Assembly: GCF_001559595.1 (NCBI RefSeq)
Contig: NZ_LNTY01000034.1
Coordinates: 434,001 to 498,000 of the forward strand
Reading direction: 5' to 3'
From: Enterovibrio coralii
Lineage (GTDB): Bacteria > Pseudomonadota > Gammaproteobacteria > Enterobacterales > Vibrionaceae
DNA length: 64,000 bases
Shown: positions 21,967 to 33,600 of the stretch, in pieces
Position numbering within the stretch: position 1 is the stretch's first letter
How the letters are laid out: each line of letters starts with the position of its first letter
Position numbers and translations under genes: made by a program
The notes under the pieces: model-generated
What the model was told of the DNA's origin: nothing
The model's input: only the letters and a program-made list of their open reading frames with translations
Database searches by the model: none

Positions 21967-24150
21967 TCACTCCTTGTATTGGCTGGCTTTTGCACGCACG
22001 TCGGTCAGACGCTGGCACAGGCCGTTGATTTCCGGGCGGGCAAACAGCTCATCCAGTGTAGCCGAAAGCTTGCGACGCCAGTTCGGATACTGGTCAACGG
22101 TACCCGGTACGTTGACTGGCTTGTCCATCTCCAGCCAATCCTCCAGTTGAAGACCCAGTAAGGCGCTGCTACCCGCCGCCAGATGCATTTGCATTGCATG
22201 GGACAGGCTTTGGTCCATCGGCACATAGAGGGCATCCTGACCGATAGTTTCCGGCAGCCAGCCATGCCAGCGGATGCTGTTCAGCATCTTTTGCTTCATT
22301 TCTGCGCGGGCAGTGAAAAGACCTTCCAGCTGTGCTTCATCAGGGTAGAGACCAAGCTCTTTGCCAAGGCGCAGGTCATCGCAATGCCAGAACCCACGAA
22401 GGGTAGGCATGTCATGGGTACACAGGGTTGACATGGATTGCACGGGGTAATGGGCTGGAGACAGATAGCCGCCATCTTCTGCGGTTTCGAAGAAGAAGAC
22501 TTTGTAAGAGTGCACGCCGCCTTCGACCAATGGCTCGACAATTTCGTCCGGCACTGTTCCTAGGTCTTCACCGATGATGCTGCACTGGTTGCGGTGGCTT
22601 TCAAGCGCGAGGATGGCCAACATTTCCTCTACCGGATAGTAGAGATAGGCACCGTCCTGCGCCGAGTCACCGCGTGGGATCCACCATAGTCGAAGAAGGC
22701 CAAGTACATGATCAATACGCAGTGCGCCACAGTGTTTCATGTTCGCGCGCAGCAAATCGATATATGGCGTGTAAGCGTGTTTAACCAGATAGTCCGGATT
22801 CAGCGGTGGCAGACCCCAGTTTTGGCCTAGTGGGCCAAGAATATCCGGTGGTGCACCGATGCTGGCATCCAGACTCAATGCGCCTTCATCCGCCCAGCTT
22901 TCTGCGCCAGAATCACAAACGCCGACAGCCAGATCTCGGTACAGCCCAATATCCATGCCGCGATCAGTAGCCAGTTGCTGCACCGCAGACAGTTGTTCTT
23001 CTGCCAGCCACTGTAGGTACATGTAAAAATGAACCGCATCCTGATTTTCTTTGATAAACGCCTGAACCGCTGGTGTTGAGAAGTGACGGTACTTCTCAGG
23101 GAATACTGGCCAGCCCCAGATAGCATCGTCGGTGTTTTTCAGCTCAGCATGCAGGGCATCAAAAGCGGCTTGATGCAGAAGGCTCATACCGCCGTCATCA
23201 ACATAGCGGTTGAATGACTGTGCACGGTCAGTTTGTTTTGCCAGTTGGCGAGTTTTGAAGGTTTCCCAAAGCATTGGCAGCACGCTCATTTTCAGATCGG
23301 CCACTTCGCTGTAATTCACCCATTCTGCATCACGGGCGGCTTTGATGCGCGCTTGGAACTCGGTGCTGCCAACGCGTTGCTGCGCGGCATCACTCAGGGC
23401 AAACTCCGCGACATTGATAACGTCGATGTACAACACGTTCAGCCAACGGCGTGAAGATGGGCTGTATGGGCTTGCACCTTCTGGGTTGGCTGGGAACAAA
23501 GAATGAATAGGGTTTAAGCCGACAAAATTACCGCCGCGGCTAGCCACGTTGCCTACCAGTTGCATCAGGTCGCTGAAGTCGCCGATGCCCCAGTTCTGTT
23601 CAGACTTCAGGGTATAAAGCTGCACTGTGGTTCCCCACAGTTTTTCGTCTGACTGCAGTGAGGTTTGCTTGTAGCATGTTACTGGCGCAACGATGATGGT
23701 TGAGGTGAACGCGCTTTTACGGCGTTTGCGGCGAAGAGTCAGTTGGTGGTAACCCATCGGCAATGCGTCAGCCAGACGGAACACCAATTTGCCATCTTGC
23801 TCGCGGGTGTCGCGGATGACCTGAGATTCCAACCAACCTTCAATTGTTTCGCCATTTTCCGTCATCAGTGACCAACTGAAATCACCGACACGAACAGACT
23901 TACCCAGCGTCAACGTGATATCGACCTGCTGGTTCTCGCGAAGTACAAAGACAGGCGCCAGCAAATCCTGCTGGTGTTTTCGTACTGCAGACGCTTCAAG
24001 CGTTGCATCGTCTGTGGTGTCGTATCCCAGTGCAGCCAATAGTTTTACCAGTACCGTATCACTAACGTTGGTGGGTTCTCCCCAGGCACTGATGTAAGTA
24101 TCAGCAAGCCCAGCGCGGCTTGCTACCGCTTTTAGTTTTTGTGTATCCAT
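21967..24150 (-). CDS. malQ: 4-alpha-glucanotransferase MalQ (amylomaltase, GH77)
   Basis: This 727-residue cytoplasmic amylomaltase transfers glucanosyl units between maltodextrins, releasing glucose and making longer chains that MalP can attack. It shows the GH77 signature segments [38 protein letters not shown] (nucleophile Asp), [13 protein letters not shown] (acid/base Glu) and [15 protein letters not shown]. The length fits the long gammaproteobacterial MalQ with its N-terminal extension. AAGAGA lies upstream of the ATG. It sits between malP and glgB on the minus strand, 46 bp from malP with a hairpin in the gap, and overlaps glgB. Confidence 0.95.
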   Translation of the reverse strand: MDTQKLKAVASRAGLADTYISAWGEPTNVSDTVLVKLLAALGYDTTDDATLEASAVRKHQQDLLAPVFVLRENQQVDITLTLGKSVRVGDFSWSLMTENGETIEGWLESQVIRDTREQDGKLVFRLADALPMGYHQLTLRRKRRKSAFTSTIIVAPVTCYKQTSLQSDEKLWGTTVQLYTLKSEQNWGIGDFSDLMQLVGNVASRGGNFVGLNPIHSLFPANPEGASPYSPSSRRWLNVLYIDVINVAEFALSDAAQQRVGSTEFQARIKAARDAEWVNYSEVADLKMSVLPMLWETFKTRQLAKQTDRAQSFNRYVDDGGMSLLHQAAFDALHAELKNTDDAIWGWPVFPEKYRHFSTPAVQAFIKENQDAVHFYMYLQWLAEEQLSAVQQLATDRGMDIGLYRDLAVGVCDSGAESWADEGALSLDASIGAPPDILGPLGQNWGLPPLNPDYLVKHAYTPYIDLLRANMKHCGALRIDHVLGLLRLWWIPRGDSAQDGAYLYYPVEEMLAILALESHRNQCSIIGEDLGTVPDEIVEPLVEGGVHSYKVFFFETAEDGGYLSPAHYPVQSMSTLCTHDMPTLRGFWHCDDLRLGKELGLYPDEAQLEGLFTARAEMKQKMLNSIRWHGWLPETIGQDALYVPMDQSLSHAMQMHLAAGSSALLGLQLEDWLEMDKPVNVPGTVDQYPNWRRKLSATLDELFARPEINGLCQRLTDVRAKASQYKE

Positions 24151-24165
24151 TACTTATTCTCTTAA

Positions 24166-24187
24166 AGGCGGCCTAAATACGCCGCCT
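24166..24187 (-). repeat. Intercistronic hairpin between malP and malQ
   Basis: The inverted repeat AGGCGGC-N8-GCCGCCT fills much of the 46-bp gap. There is no T-run; it is probably a message-stabilising or attenuating element. Confidence 0.5.
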
Positions 24188-24196
24188 GATTAGGGC

Positions 24197-26653
24197 TTAA
24201 AGGTTGATTGCTTCGAGGTGCCAGATGGTGTCCACGTAGTCGCGCATGCTGCGATCTGAGCTGAACTTACCGACGGATGCGGCGTTGATTATCGCCATTT
24301 TTGCCCATTGACTTTGGTCACGGTAAGCGCGGTCGATGTCAGCATGGGCACGGGCGTAATCCGCAAAGTCAGCGAGTACCAGATACGGGTCACTGTGAAC
24401 CAGATTGTCTGCAATGCTCGCAAGACGATCAGGAGCACCAGGTGTTAGCGTTTCGCCGTAAAGCATGTCGATAGCATTTTTGATGACGGGATTACGGTGA
24501 TAGATTTCCGCTGGGTGGTAGCCGTTTGCTAGCGTCTCCATTACCTGCTCTACTTCCATCCCGAAGATAAAGATGTTGTCGTCACCGACTTCTTCACGAA
24601 TTTCAACATTCGCGCCGTCCATGGTGCCGATGGTAAGGGCACCGTTCAGCGCCATCTTCATGTTGCCAGTACCGGATGCTTCTTTACCCGCAGTAGAAAT
24701 CTGTTCAGAGACATCTGCTGCCGGAATGATGATTTCTGCGAGGCTGACGCGGTAATCTGGAATAAACACCACTTTCAGTTTGTCAGCGATGCGTGGGTCG
24801 TTATTGATGGTTTCTGCCGCACGGTTGATGGCGAAAATGATGTCTTTTGCCAGTGCATAACCCGGTGCTGCTTTTGCTGCGAAGATAAACACGCGAGGGT
24901 GCATTTCAAAGCCTGGGTCGTTCAGCAGTTGTTGGTACAGCGACAAGATGTGTAGCAAGTTCAGATGTTGACGTTTGTATTCGTGTAGGCGTTTGATCTG
25001 GACATCGAAAATTGCGTCAGTATTCAGGGTAATTCCCATGTTGGTAGATACCCAATCCGCCAGACGCTGCTTGTTCTGCTTTTTCACCGCCATGAACTGC
25101 TTCTGGAACTTCTTGTTGCCTGCCAGTTTGTTCATGCTACTTAGCAGGTCCAAATCTTTCGCCCAGTCACCGTCAACATGCTGGCTAATGAGCGAAGACA
25201 ACGCTGGGTTACAGAATTTTAGCCAGCGGCGTGGCGTGATGCCGTTGGTTACATTCAGTAGTCGGTTCGGGTACAGTTCATTGAACTCAGGGAACAGGTC
25301 GCGTTTTACCAACTCTGAGTGCAGTGCTGCCACGCCATTTACCGCGAAAGATGAAACCACACACAGGTTCGCCATGCGCACCATTTGCGGCGCACCTTCT
25401 TGGATGAGTGAAAGCTTACGCAGCTTTTCTACATCGCCCGGCCATTTGGTTTTCACCTCTTCCAACATTTGTGCATTGATTTCGAAGATGATCTCCATGT
25501 GTCGCGGTAACAAGCGACCAATCAATTCTGCACTCCATGTCTCCAGTGCTTCTGGAAGTAAGGTGTGGTTGGTGTAGGCAAAGGTATGGCGGCTTATATG
25601 CCACGCTTTGTCCCAGTCAAAACCGTGGTCGTCAATCAATACGCGCATTAGCTCAGGGATGGCGATGGTCGGGTGGGTGTCGTTAAGCTGGATGGTTTCG
25701 AACTCAGACAGGGATTCCAGCGAGCGGCCAAGGGAAAGGTGGCGACGCAGAATATCAGCGACAGAACAGGCGCAGTGGAAGTATTGCTGCATCAGGCGCA
25801 GTACTTTGCCTTGCTCGTGGTTGTCGTTCGGATATAGCACTTTAGTCAGATTCGCAGCTTCCAGCTCGCTGAACTGTGCATTTACATAATCGCCTTCGTT
25901 AAAGCGCGCCAGGTCGAACGGTGCAGGTGCATGGCATTCCCATAGGCGAAGCGGGTAGGTGCTGTTGTTTTTGTAACCCACGACCGGAATATCCCAAGCG
26001 CGGCCTTCTACGTACATAGAAGGAGTCCAGCGGCGCAGGATGTTGCCTTGGCCATCCTGATAGGATTCGACACTGCCCCAGAAACCAACGTGTTGGGTCA
26101 GGTCAGGACGCACAACTTCACAAGGGTAGCCTTCCATGCCTTTCCATGCATCTGGTGCTTCTTTTTGCTCACCGTTCTCAAAAGATTGGCGGAACAGACC
26201 ATATTCATAATGCAGGCCGTAACCTACTGCTGGAAGTTCCTGTGCAACCAGTGAATCCATAAAGCACGCAGCAAGGCGGCCTAGGCCACCGTTACCCAGT
26301 GCTGGGTCGCGTTCTTCTTCCAGTAGGTCTGTCAAGTTGAGGCCAAATTCCGCTATTACCTCAGAGACTTCGGAGTAGATATCAAGCGCGATCAGGTTGT
26401 TACCTGTCATACGGCCGATCAGGAATTCCATGGAAAGGTAGTTAACTTTCTTGGCGTTTGTCTTGATCAGTGCGGCTTCTGTTTCTGCCAGATTGCCGAT
26501 GTTCATGTCGCTCAGGGCTTTCGCCATTGCCAGATACCAGCCGCGGGTGGTCGCGGTCTCTGGTAACTGCGCATAGGTATCGGTCAGGTGTGCCAATACG
26601 CTTTTCTTGAATTCTTCTTTGTCGAACACAGCCGCTTGGGTTTGAGTTCTCAT
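24197..26653 (-). CDS. malP: Maltodextrin/glycogen phosphorylase MalP (GT35)
   Basis: The 818-residue PLP-dependent phosphorylase releases glucose-1-phosphate from maltodextrins. The diagnostic C-terminal motif around the PLP lysine, EASGTGNMKMALNGALTIGT, is present, as are GNGGLGRLAACFMDS and QLNDTHPTIAIPEL. The ATG at 26653 is chosen over one 18 bases upstream because GAGAGG lies about seven bases ahead of it. It is the first gene of a malP-malQ-glgB operon and is preceded by three MalT-box matches. Unlike the enterobacterial malT-malPQ arrangement, where malT is divergent, malT here is upstream on the same strand with a 368-bp gap. Confidence 0.95.
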   Translation of the reverse strand: MRTQTQAAVFDKEEFKKSVLAHLTDTYAQLPETATTRGWYLAMAKALSDMNIGNLAETEAALIKTNAKKVNYLSMEFLIGRMTGNNLIALDIYSEVSEVIAEFGLNLTDLLEEERDPALGNGGLGRLAACFMDSLVAQELPAVGYGLHYEYGLFRQSFENGEQKEAPDAWKGMEGYPCEVVRPDLTQHVGFWGSVESYQDGQGNILRRWTPSMYVEGRAWDIPVVGYKNNSTYPLRLWECHAPAPFDLARFNEGDYVNAQFSELEAANLTKVLYPNDNHEQGKVLRLMQQYFHCACSVADILRRHLSLGRSLESLSEFETIQLNDTHPTIAIPELMRVLIDDHGFDWDKAWHISRHTFAYTNHTLLPEALETWSAELIGRLLPRHMEIIFEINAQMLEEVKTKWPGDVEKLRKLSLIQEGAPQMVRMANLCVVSSFAVNGVAALHSELVKRDLFPEFNELYPNRLLNVTNGITPRRWLKFCNPALSSLISQHVDGDWAKDLDLLSSMNKLAGNKKFQKQFMAVKKQNKQRLADWVSTNMGITLNTDAIFDVQIKRLHEYKRQHLNLLHILSLYQQLLNDPGFEMHPRVFIFAAKAAPGYALAKDIIFAINRAAETINNDPRIADKLKVVFIPDYRVSLAEIIIPAADVSEQISTAGKEASGTGNMKMALNGALTIGTMDGANVEIREEVGDDNIFIFGMEVEQVMETLANGYHPAEIYHRNPVIKNAIDMLYGETLTPGAPDRLASIADNLVHSDPYLVLADFADYARAHADIDRAYRDQSQWAKMAIINAASVGKFSSDRSMRDYVDTIWHLEAINL

Positions 26654-26756
26654 GCTATTGCCTCTCGTCATTTAAGGGGAGCAGTTTGAAAGTTCTGATT
26701 TGAATTTGGGTGTCTAATTCACTGATATCAGTTTGCTATGGCGGATAGGGCACTTC

Positions 26757-26839
26757 ATCCTCCCCGAAAAACAAACTTAGGGATGAGAAATTGGGGCGTA
26801 GCGGATTGTTGTTATTCGGCTCACAAAAGAAGGGATGAT
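26757..26839. promoter_or_regulatory. Cluster of three MalT-box candidates upstream of malP
   Basis: GGGGAGGATG on the minus strand (about 26757-26766; 9 of 10 to GGGGA(T/G)GAGG), AGGGATGAGA on the plus strand (26779-26788; 8 of 10) and AGGGATGATG on the plus strand (26831-26840; 8 of 10). They lie 105-190 bp upstream of the malP start, the usual place for MalT activation. The matches are seen directly; binding is inferred. Confidence 0.6.
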
Positions 26840-26983
26840 GACCCAAAAAAGTGGGATCTATTGCGAATTTAGGGGGGTGTAGAGAGAGAAAAAGTTTTGG
26901 AAGCCTAAAGAGATTGGCGCTGAGGGCAGGGAATTTAATGACGAGATGGCTGTCGGACGTCGGGTAGGCGTAGAAGGGGTGTA

Positions 26984-27009
26984 GGCGTGGTAGGTTTTAA
27001 CCACGCCTT
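26984..27009. terminator. Hairpin downstream of malT
   Basis: GGCGTGGT-N8-ACCACGCC is followed by TTTT on the plus strand. On the minus strand, where malT is read, the T-run is missing, so it may be a weak terminator or a stability element. Confidence 0.4.
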
Positions 27010-27020
27010 TTAATGTGAGA

Positions 27021-29716
27021 TTAGAAGTGAATCGCTTTTATCAGACGGTCTGCAATAGCAATGGCCTGTTCTCGGTTGGCGATTTGCAGCTTCTGGTAGA
27101 GGTTGCGAATGTGGGTTTTGATGGTGGTCGGTGCCACATCCAACTCTGAGGAGATTTGGTCGTTGCTGAATCCTGAATAGATCAGTCCCAGCACCTGCCA
27201 TTCCCTTAACGTGAGCGGACTGGTGCGGACTGCTTCTGGGAGGCTGTCACTCGCCAACAGTTTTTCGACCAGTATTTCGTCAAAATGCACAGCACGGGAC
27301 AGGTTATTTTGGTGCATTGATTCGAGCAGAGTGCGGATCTGGTGGCGAACCAATTGGTCGATGCCGTTTTGGCGTGACAGGCGGTTCAGCACAGGCTTTA
27401 GGTAAATGCGGTCGAGGTAGAAACAGACTGTCATCCCTGTCGTGGTAGAGAGATTAACCGCTTCAGCCAGGATGACTTCTGCATCTTCCTGCTGGCCGGA
27501 TTTTTCTTGCACCGCACTCAACAGGGTGAGGTTGCGCTGCATATCCGCAACCAGTTCCAATTCGCGACTGACCTGAAGGATGTGGTTCAGGATTGACTGG
27601 GCTTGGTCGCAATTGCCGCAGATAAAATGGCTCGCGCCAAGTTACGATGCTGCAATTGCAGGAAATGGTTGGTCGCAGTTGCCGGGGTTTCTGCGGTTTT
27701 CAGCCACTGGGCGGCGCGTTCCGTTTCTTCACGCATTTGCCACAACACAAGATGTGCCATATAGACATTGGCGCGCCAGTCGAGATGACACTCCTCCTGC
27801 TCCAGCAGTTTCTCGCACTGTTCCAGATGACGCTCAGCTTTGTCTAACTCACCGCGCGCAAGAAAGACTTTCGCCAACGTGGTGTAGGCAGGCAGCGAAC
27901 GGGTGGTGTCGTAATAAGACATGACATCCAGACTCTGATTAGCCAACGCTTCAGCTTCATCCAAACGGTTCAACCCCCAAAGTACCTGGGCACGTAGACG
28001 CAGCATAAACTCGTGCATTGGCACCTGCTCAAGGTGGTACTGTTTCACCAGTGTTTCAGCTTTGTCGAGAATTTCCAGTCCAGAATGTGGTGCGCCTCGG
28101 GCGGTGTCAATTTCACACTGCTGTAGCATTGCCCATAGTGCCTGATGATAGACCTCATGCTGGCGTGCGAGCTTCTCGGTTTGTTGCATCATGGGAAGGG
28201 CACGATTCAATTGGCCTAGGCAATGGTGAACTTCGCCAACCACAGAGGTAGCTACAATGCGCGAGTGAAAGGTGTTTGACGGTAGTTGCTCGAAGGCACG
28301 CTCACTTAACTCCAGCGCACGCTCTGCATGGTTCTGGTTAATAGCAACCTGTGCCAACAGGGCATCAAACTCGCCTTGCTCCGTACTTTTCAGAGTGATA
28401 TTACGGGTGGCCATTTCCCGCATGCCCTGTTCCAGCAATTCACCAACTTCATTGTATTGATGCTGCGCCTGAGCAAGCCATGCCCGCAATAAAACCAAGG
28501 GTGGTTGGCTGTACAGTTCGTCGTCACTCAGGGTTTTTAGAGCGGCACTCAACAGCCGTATGTTGCCGTGGTTAAACAGGTACCAGCCGTGGTTGAGCAA
28601 AACCTTCACCCTGAGGGCGGTGTCTTTTGCTTCCATGGCACAGGCGAGCGCCTGTTTGGGGTTGTTGGTGGTCAGCCATGCATTAACAGCACGTTCACGT
28701 AGTGCTTCTTCCATACCCGGGATTAAACGCTGGCGCTGGTGGCTGAGAAATTCACCAAAAAGATTATGGAAGCGGTACCAATGTTCATCGGCATCCACGG
28801 CGTTGATAAATAGACCGTGGCGGTTGAAGTTGGTCAAACGGGCAAGGGCATCATCCCTTCGGGTAACCATGCTGACAATTTCAGGGTTGAAGCGGTCCAA
28901 CACCGAACACTGCATCAAAAATTCGCGGCTTTCTTCATCGAGAAGGTCGAACACTTCTTCGGCCAGATAATCCCACAGGTGGGTAAGGGTAATGGAATCT
29001 GACAGCGTCGGAATAGCGCGGGATTGCTGTGCATTCAGCGCGATAAGTTGCAGTGCTGAAGGCCAGCCTTCTACTTGCGCGCGAAATGCTCGGTTAGTTT
29101 CTTCATCGGCGAGATTGGTGTTGAACTGGCTCAGGAAACGGTGGGTTTCTTCATCGTCAAACGCCAATGCGGTGTTATCCACTTCCAGCAATTGGCAGCG
29201 GACACGCAGGTTCGCAATGCCCAAAGGTGGCTGGATACGGGACGTGATCACCAGCGTCAGGTTTTGTGGCATGTGCTTGATGAAGTGGCTGACCGCGCTG
29301 TGGATCTCGGTATCGTCAATCAGGTGGTAGTCATCCAGCACCAGATAAGCCTTTTCTTGCCAAGGTGCAATTTCAGCGAAGAGATGACTGAAGAGGCTTT
29401 TCAGGTTACCAAACTGGCTACGCTGCACCATGGCAGCAGTTTTCGGGCAACTGTCATTGGTGGCTTTGTTGAGCGCACCGATAAAGTAGTTGGCAAAGGA
29501 AAACGGGTCGTTGTCTGATTCATCAATACTGAACCAACCTACATTGTCGCAACCTGAAAGCCATTGGGCAGCCATGGTGGTTTTGCCAAAACCCGCTGGT
29601 GATTGAAACAACACAAGGCGGTAGTGGTGACCCTGTTCAAGTTCGGTAAGTAATCGTGCGCGCTGGATTGACTTGTGTAGTGGGGCTGGTTTGGTCAGCT
29701 TCGACGGTATCCACAT
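27021..29716 (-). CDS. malT: MalT, ATP-dependent activator of the maltose regulon, frame broken near 27586
   Basis: This LuxR-family, STAND-type activator senses maltotriose and ATP. The N-terminus MWIPSKLTKP is classical MalT. The Walker A motif SPAGFGKTT lies near residue 40, followed by the NB-ARC-like region, TPR-like helical repeats (about 440-780) and a C-terminal LuxR helix-turn-helix (LTLREWQVLGLIYSGFSNDQ...IKTHIRNLYQKL). The first frame ends near 27587 (ATKPSQS) and the remainder reads in another. One added base in AGTCAATCC gives a continuous ILNHILQVSRELEL junction. The restored length of 898 residues is essentially that of E. coli MalT (about 900), strong support for an intact gene. 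The start at 29716 is preceded by AGGATG. Confidence 0.93.
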
Positions 29717-30616
29717 ATGAAAAGTACATCCTGATACGGTCTGGATAGCCTGGTGTTGTGGGGCAAACTGTCCATCCAGAAAAATACAAACTAGATTTGC
29801 GAGCATTATCTGTTAGTTGAAAAGGTGCCACACTCAAAGGGGATTTGAACTGGGATCTGGATCAGCAAAATGCTTCAAAAGCGGAATACAGCGTCGGTTT
29901 TTTCGACAGAGGCCATAAAATTGGGCGTTAGGGTGCGGTGTATTGTAACAGCGTTGATACAAACCAAGAGGTGCTGAAACAACTTCAACCCTTCTGTACA
30001 GATAACGTTAAGCCACAAAGTTCTTCATCCAAACATGACGTCGTACTCGGTGGGTTGAGGCCAACCATTTGACAATTCGTTCCAGAACTCTCTACTTCAA
30101 TTCTCTAAATGTGTTTTCGTTGACTCTCAGCGGCCTCTTAATTGAACAATGCGAGAGCCGTTCATGAATGGCTGAAACAACGCCAAAAAGCGACAAACCC
30201 AATTTGATCTTCTGTCAGATACCATAAATCAGAGAGTTATAAAAGGAATCAAGATCTCATTATGAAATTATTACGCATTGGGAATACGGTTTTTCGTAGT
30301 TAAATATCGAAAAATGAGATGTGACTCTCTGTTTGCATGTCATTTTTGCATGGTTCTTTTTGCGCAATTGTTTGTTTATGTGCCGAGAACCTGTGCTTGG
30401 GTGATTTATGAACACAATTTGAGGCGGCGTAGTTTGATGCCTTATCGAGTTCGATAGCGACCAACAGCCATTTTCCTCACTATCTTATCCATCACGCTGA
30501 ACTGTGACGCTTAGTTCGCAAAAAGGGCGTGACTCATAAAGCCCGCTAATTACACGCACCTTTAATAACGAATGTATTTGTCCGTAAGGACGAATAATCA
30601 ACAGAAGAGTTTAACC
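29717..30616. other. 900-bp gene-free region between malT and the chitinase gene
   Basis: No open frame with convincing coding character is visible on either strand. The region must contain the malT promoter (left end, minus) and the chitinase promoter (right end, plus). A 13-codon frame at 30262-30303 with AAGGA upstream is too short to call. The stretch is more AT-rich towards the chitinase gene. I see no terminator, tRNA, repeat family or recognisable operator here. Confidence 0.6.
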
Positions 30617-33600
30617 GTGAGTAAATTAAACAAAATAACCATCGCACTGGCTGGTGTGATGTTTAGCGGCTATTTGCATGCCGCAGATGCCGGTGCATCT
30701 GGCGTAGTGACTTTTGTGCCGGGTGAAACCAAAGTACAAAATGGCGAGATGGTGTCTTACAACGGCGAATGTTTTGTTGCAAAGAACAATCCGGGTGTTT
30801 GGGAAACGCCAACAGCCAGTTCTTGGTTCTGGGAAGCCGCTGAATGTTCAGGCGAACCAACGCCAGACCCAGACCCGACACCGGATCCAGATCCTGACCC
30901 AACGCCAGACCCAGACTTGGGCGACGTCATTCCTTTTATTCCGGGTCAAACGAAAGTGAAAAATGGTGACGTTGTGTCTTACGACGGCCAGTGCTTTATC
31001 GCTAAAAACAACCCAGGCGTATGGGAAACCCCGACAGCCAGTTCTTGGTTCTGGGATGTTACCGAGTGTTCTGGCGAGCCGGGTGAGCCTGAACCAGAGC
31101 CAACGGAGCTTTCTATTCTGTCTCCTGCCAACGGCCAAGTTTTAAATACAGGTGATGTTGTTGCAATCACGACACGTATTGATGGTAACCAAGCGGTAAA
31201 AGCTGAGTTTTGGGCGAACAGCCAAAAACTGGCGACCAAAACCATCGATCAAAACCAAACGGCTTACGCGCAGAACTGGACGCCTAGCGAGGCAGGCAAT
31301 GCAACCATTAAGGTTGTGGTGCTGGATAAAGATAACCAAACGCTGAAGCAGCAATCCGTTACAGTCACTGTTCAAGAAGACGTGAATGAAGATTTCACGG
31401 CGCCCGTTGTGCGTTTTGTGACACCTGCGAACGGTTCAACGGTGAACGAGACTGACACCGTATCTATCTCTTTGAATGCATCAGACGTGGATAACGATCT
31501 TGCGCGTGTTGTGGTTAACGCCAACAACCAGCAAATTTGTTCTTTCGACGCAGCGAACTCGCAAGCATTCTCGTGTGATTGGCAGCCGACACAAATCGGC
31601 AATATCACACTGAACGCGATTGCGACCGATGCGCAGAACCTGTCTTCCTCTGCGCGTGTACAAATCACCGTGGAAGAAGAAACGGTAGAGCCACCACCAG
31701 TTACGCCACCGGGTGGCCTGTGCGCAGACTTTAATGTGTATCCAGACTGGACGCAGGGTAACCACGCAACGGGTGGTGACATCATGGTTCACAATAACAT
31801 CGCGTATTCAGCGATTTATTGGACCCAATCTATCCCGGGTAGCGACAGTTCGTGGGCACTTCACCTAAATTGTGACGGCACTGAGCCGGGCACCGCACCG
31901 TTGCTTTCTCTGCAGAACCCAATGGACCCAGTTCGTCTCGAAGTGGCAGGTTGGCCAAATACGTTTGTGGTGGCAAGCCCATCAACAGACGCACCAGCAA
32001 CGATGACGGTTGAAGCACTCAACAGCGATTCACTGGCAGACCTTGATGCACTGACGAACGCATTCGTGGCAATCATTGGTCAGGCAGAACAAGCAGGCAA
32101 AGCATCTGTCATCATTCAGAGTGATGTGCTTGACGTCGCAACCAAAGATAAAGGGGCGGCACTTGGCTCGGTTGCAGTGAAAGAAGCACTGGCAAACGCC
32201 ATTGCGTTTACTGGCAGCAATATTGATCTCGATGCGGTGAACGCGCTGAGCAATGATGTGAAAGGCTGGGCGCAAGCACACAACCTGATTTTCTCTGCCC
32301 TTGCGCCTGAGGCAACCTTTGGTTGGTCGCTGAGCATTGGTGACTTTGCGTACGATATCCATTCTGGCCGCCAGTCAGTGTGGGATGAAGCCTCTGTCTT
32401 TACCGCAGATATGCTGGATAACTTCGCGCTATACAACGCCGATGCAGCAAACAAAGCGGACTTTGTTTCCTTTACCAAATCGGCATCGACTGACGCACTT
32501 TCTGATGACCAGTGGCACAACGCGCTAGAGTACGTGAAGCAAGTGACCGATTACGTGAATACACCTGCGCTGCTGGCAAATATGCCAACTGAACAAACGT
32601 CGGGTTACTTCATGGGTGATAACCAGGGCAAACCGCAACTGCGCAAAGCGGCATATAACAACATCTTCGCGATTTTGTTTGATAACGACTCGGCGGAACT
32701 GACCGCTAAAATTGACCGTTACCAAGAGACAAAAGTACCGCTGTACTACGTCGGTGAAGATCTAGAGAAAGGCGCATTAACCCGCATTGAAGCGTTGAAC
32801 CAAGAGTTGGCAAACGCGGAAAGCGTTATGGATAACGAAGCGTTCTTGTACGAAACGCCACAATCGCAGTGGATTCCATCAACCGTCTATAAGTGGAATG
32901 ACTTCCTTGATGGTCTGAACGCGATGCACAACATTGGCGTTGCGGGTAACAAGTTCTGGCTGATGAACGATGACGTTGATGATGCTACCAACATTAAATA
33001 TGCCAAAGTCGCGATTGCGGCCTTCCTTGCGCAAAGTATGCAAGAAACCATTCGTTACAATGCGTGTGACGAGAACAACTGGTCTGAAGTGAAATACGGT
33101 GCGCCAGCGGACTACCCGATGACGGCAAGCTGTGGTCAGTTGGGTCAGAAGTACGCCGATTACGGTGTGAACCCTTCTTCTGGCTTGGATCACGCTTACT
33201 CGTGTCCTCGCGACAGCAAGATGGAAGTGAGTGCACTGACTCACGCGAAGTGGTATGGCGCGCCAGCTCCAGTCTTTGCAGCTCCTGATGCTGTGCTGGA
33301 AGAACGAGGCTTGTTGGTAAACGGTGCGGTTGGTCGTTGGACAAACAACGGTCACTGTAACGACAAGCCAGAAAACGTGGATACGTCCAAGCAAGTGTGG
33401 GAACGTGACGAATGTAAAGTGTACGTTGGTCAGCAAGCGGGTAGCTTTATTTGGGATGGCAGCAGCCAAGAAAGCGTAGAAGGCTGTGGCTGGTGGGGTC
33501 GTGGTGTTATTCAAACCACGGGTCGTCAGAACTTCGGTACGCTTAACCACTACCTAGGCCGCTCACACGTTGACCCTGAAAACATCGGTCAAACCATTGA

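Noticed and set aside
24975..25577. A 200-codon open frame opposite malP
   Set aside because: It lies wholly inside the well-supported malP gene on the other strand and has no homologous features; it is a shadow of malP codon usage.
30262..30303. A 13-codon frame with AAGGA upstream that could be a leader peptide
   Set aside because: It is too short, the spacing is long, no attenuator hairpin follows, and the chitinase gene is over 300 bp away.
30850..30925. Short tandem DNA repeat, considered as a CRISPR or satellite
   Set aside because: The repeat is in frame inside a gene and encodes a Pro-Asp linker; there are no spacers.
32879..33550. A 223-codon open frame opposite the chitinase gene
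   Set aside because: It is antisense to the GH19 coding region, has no recognisable motif, and exists because the plus-strand gene avoids certain codons.
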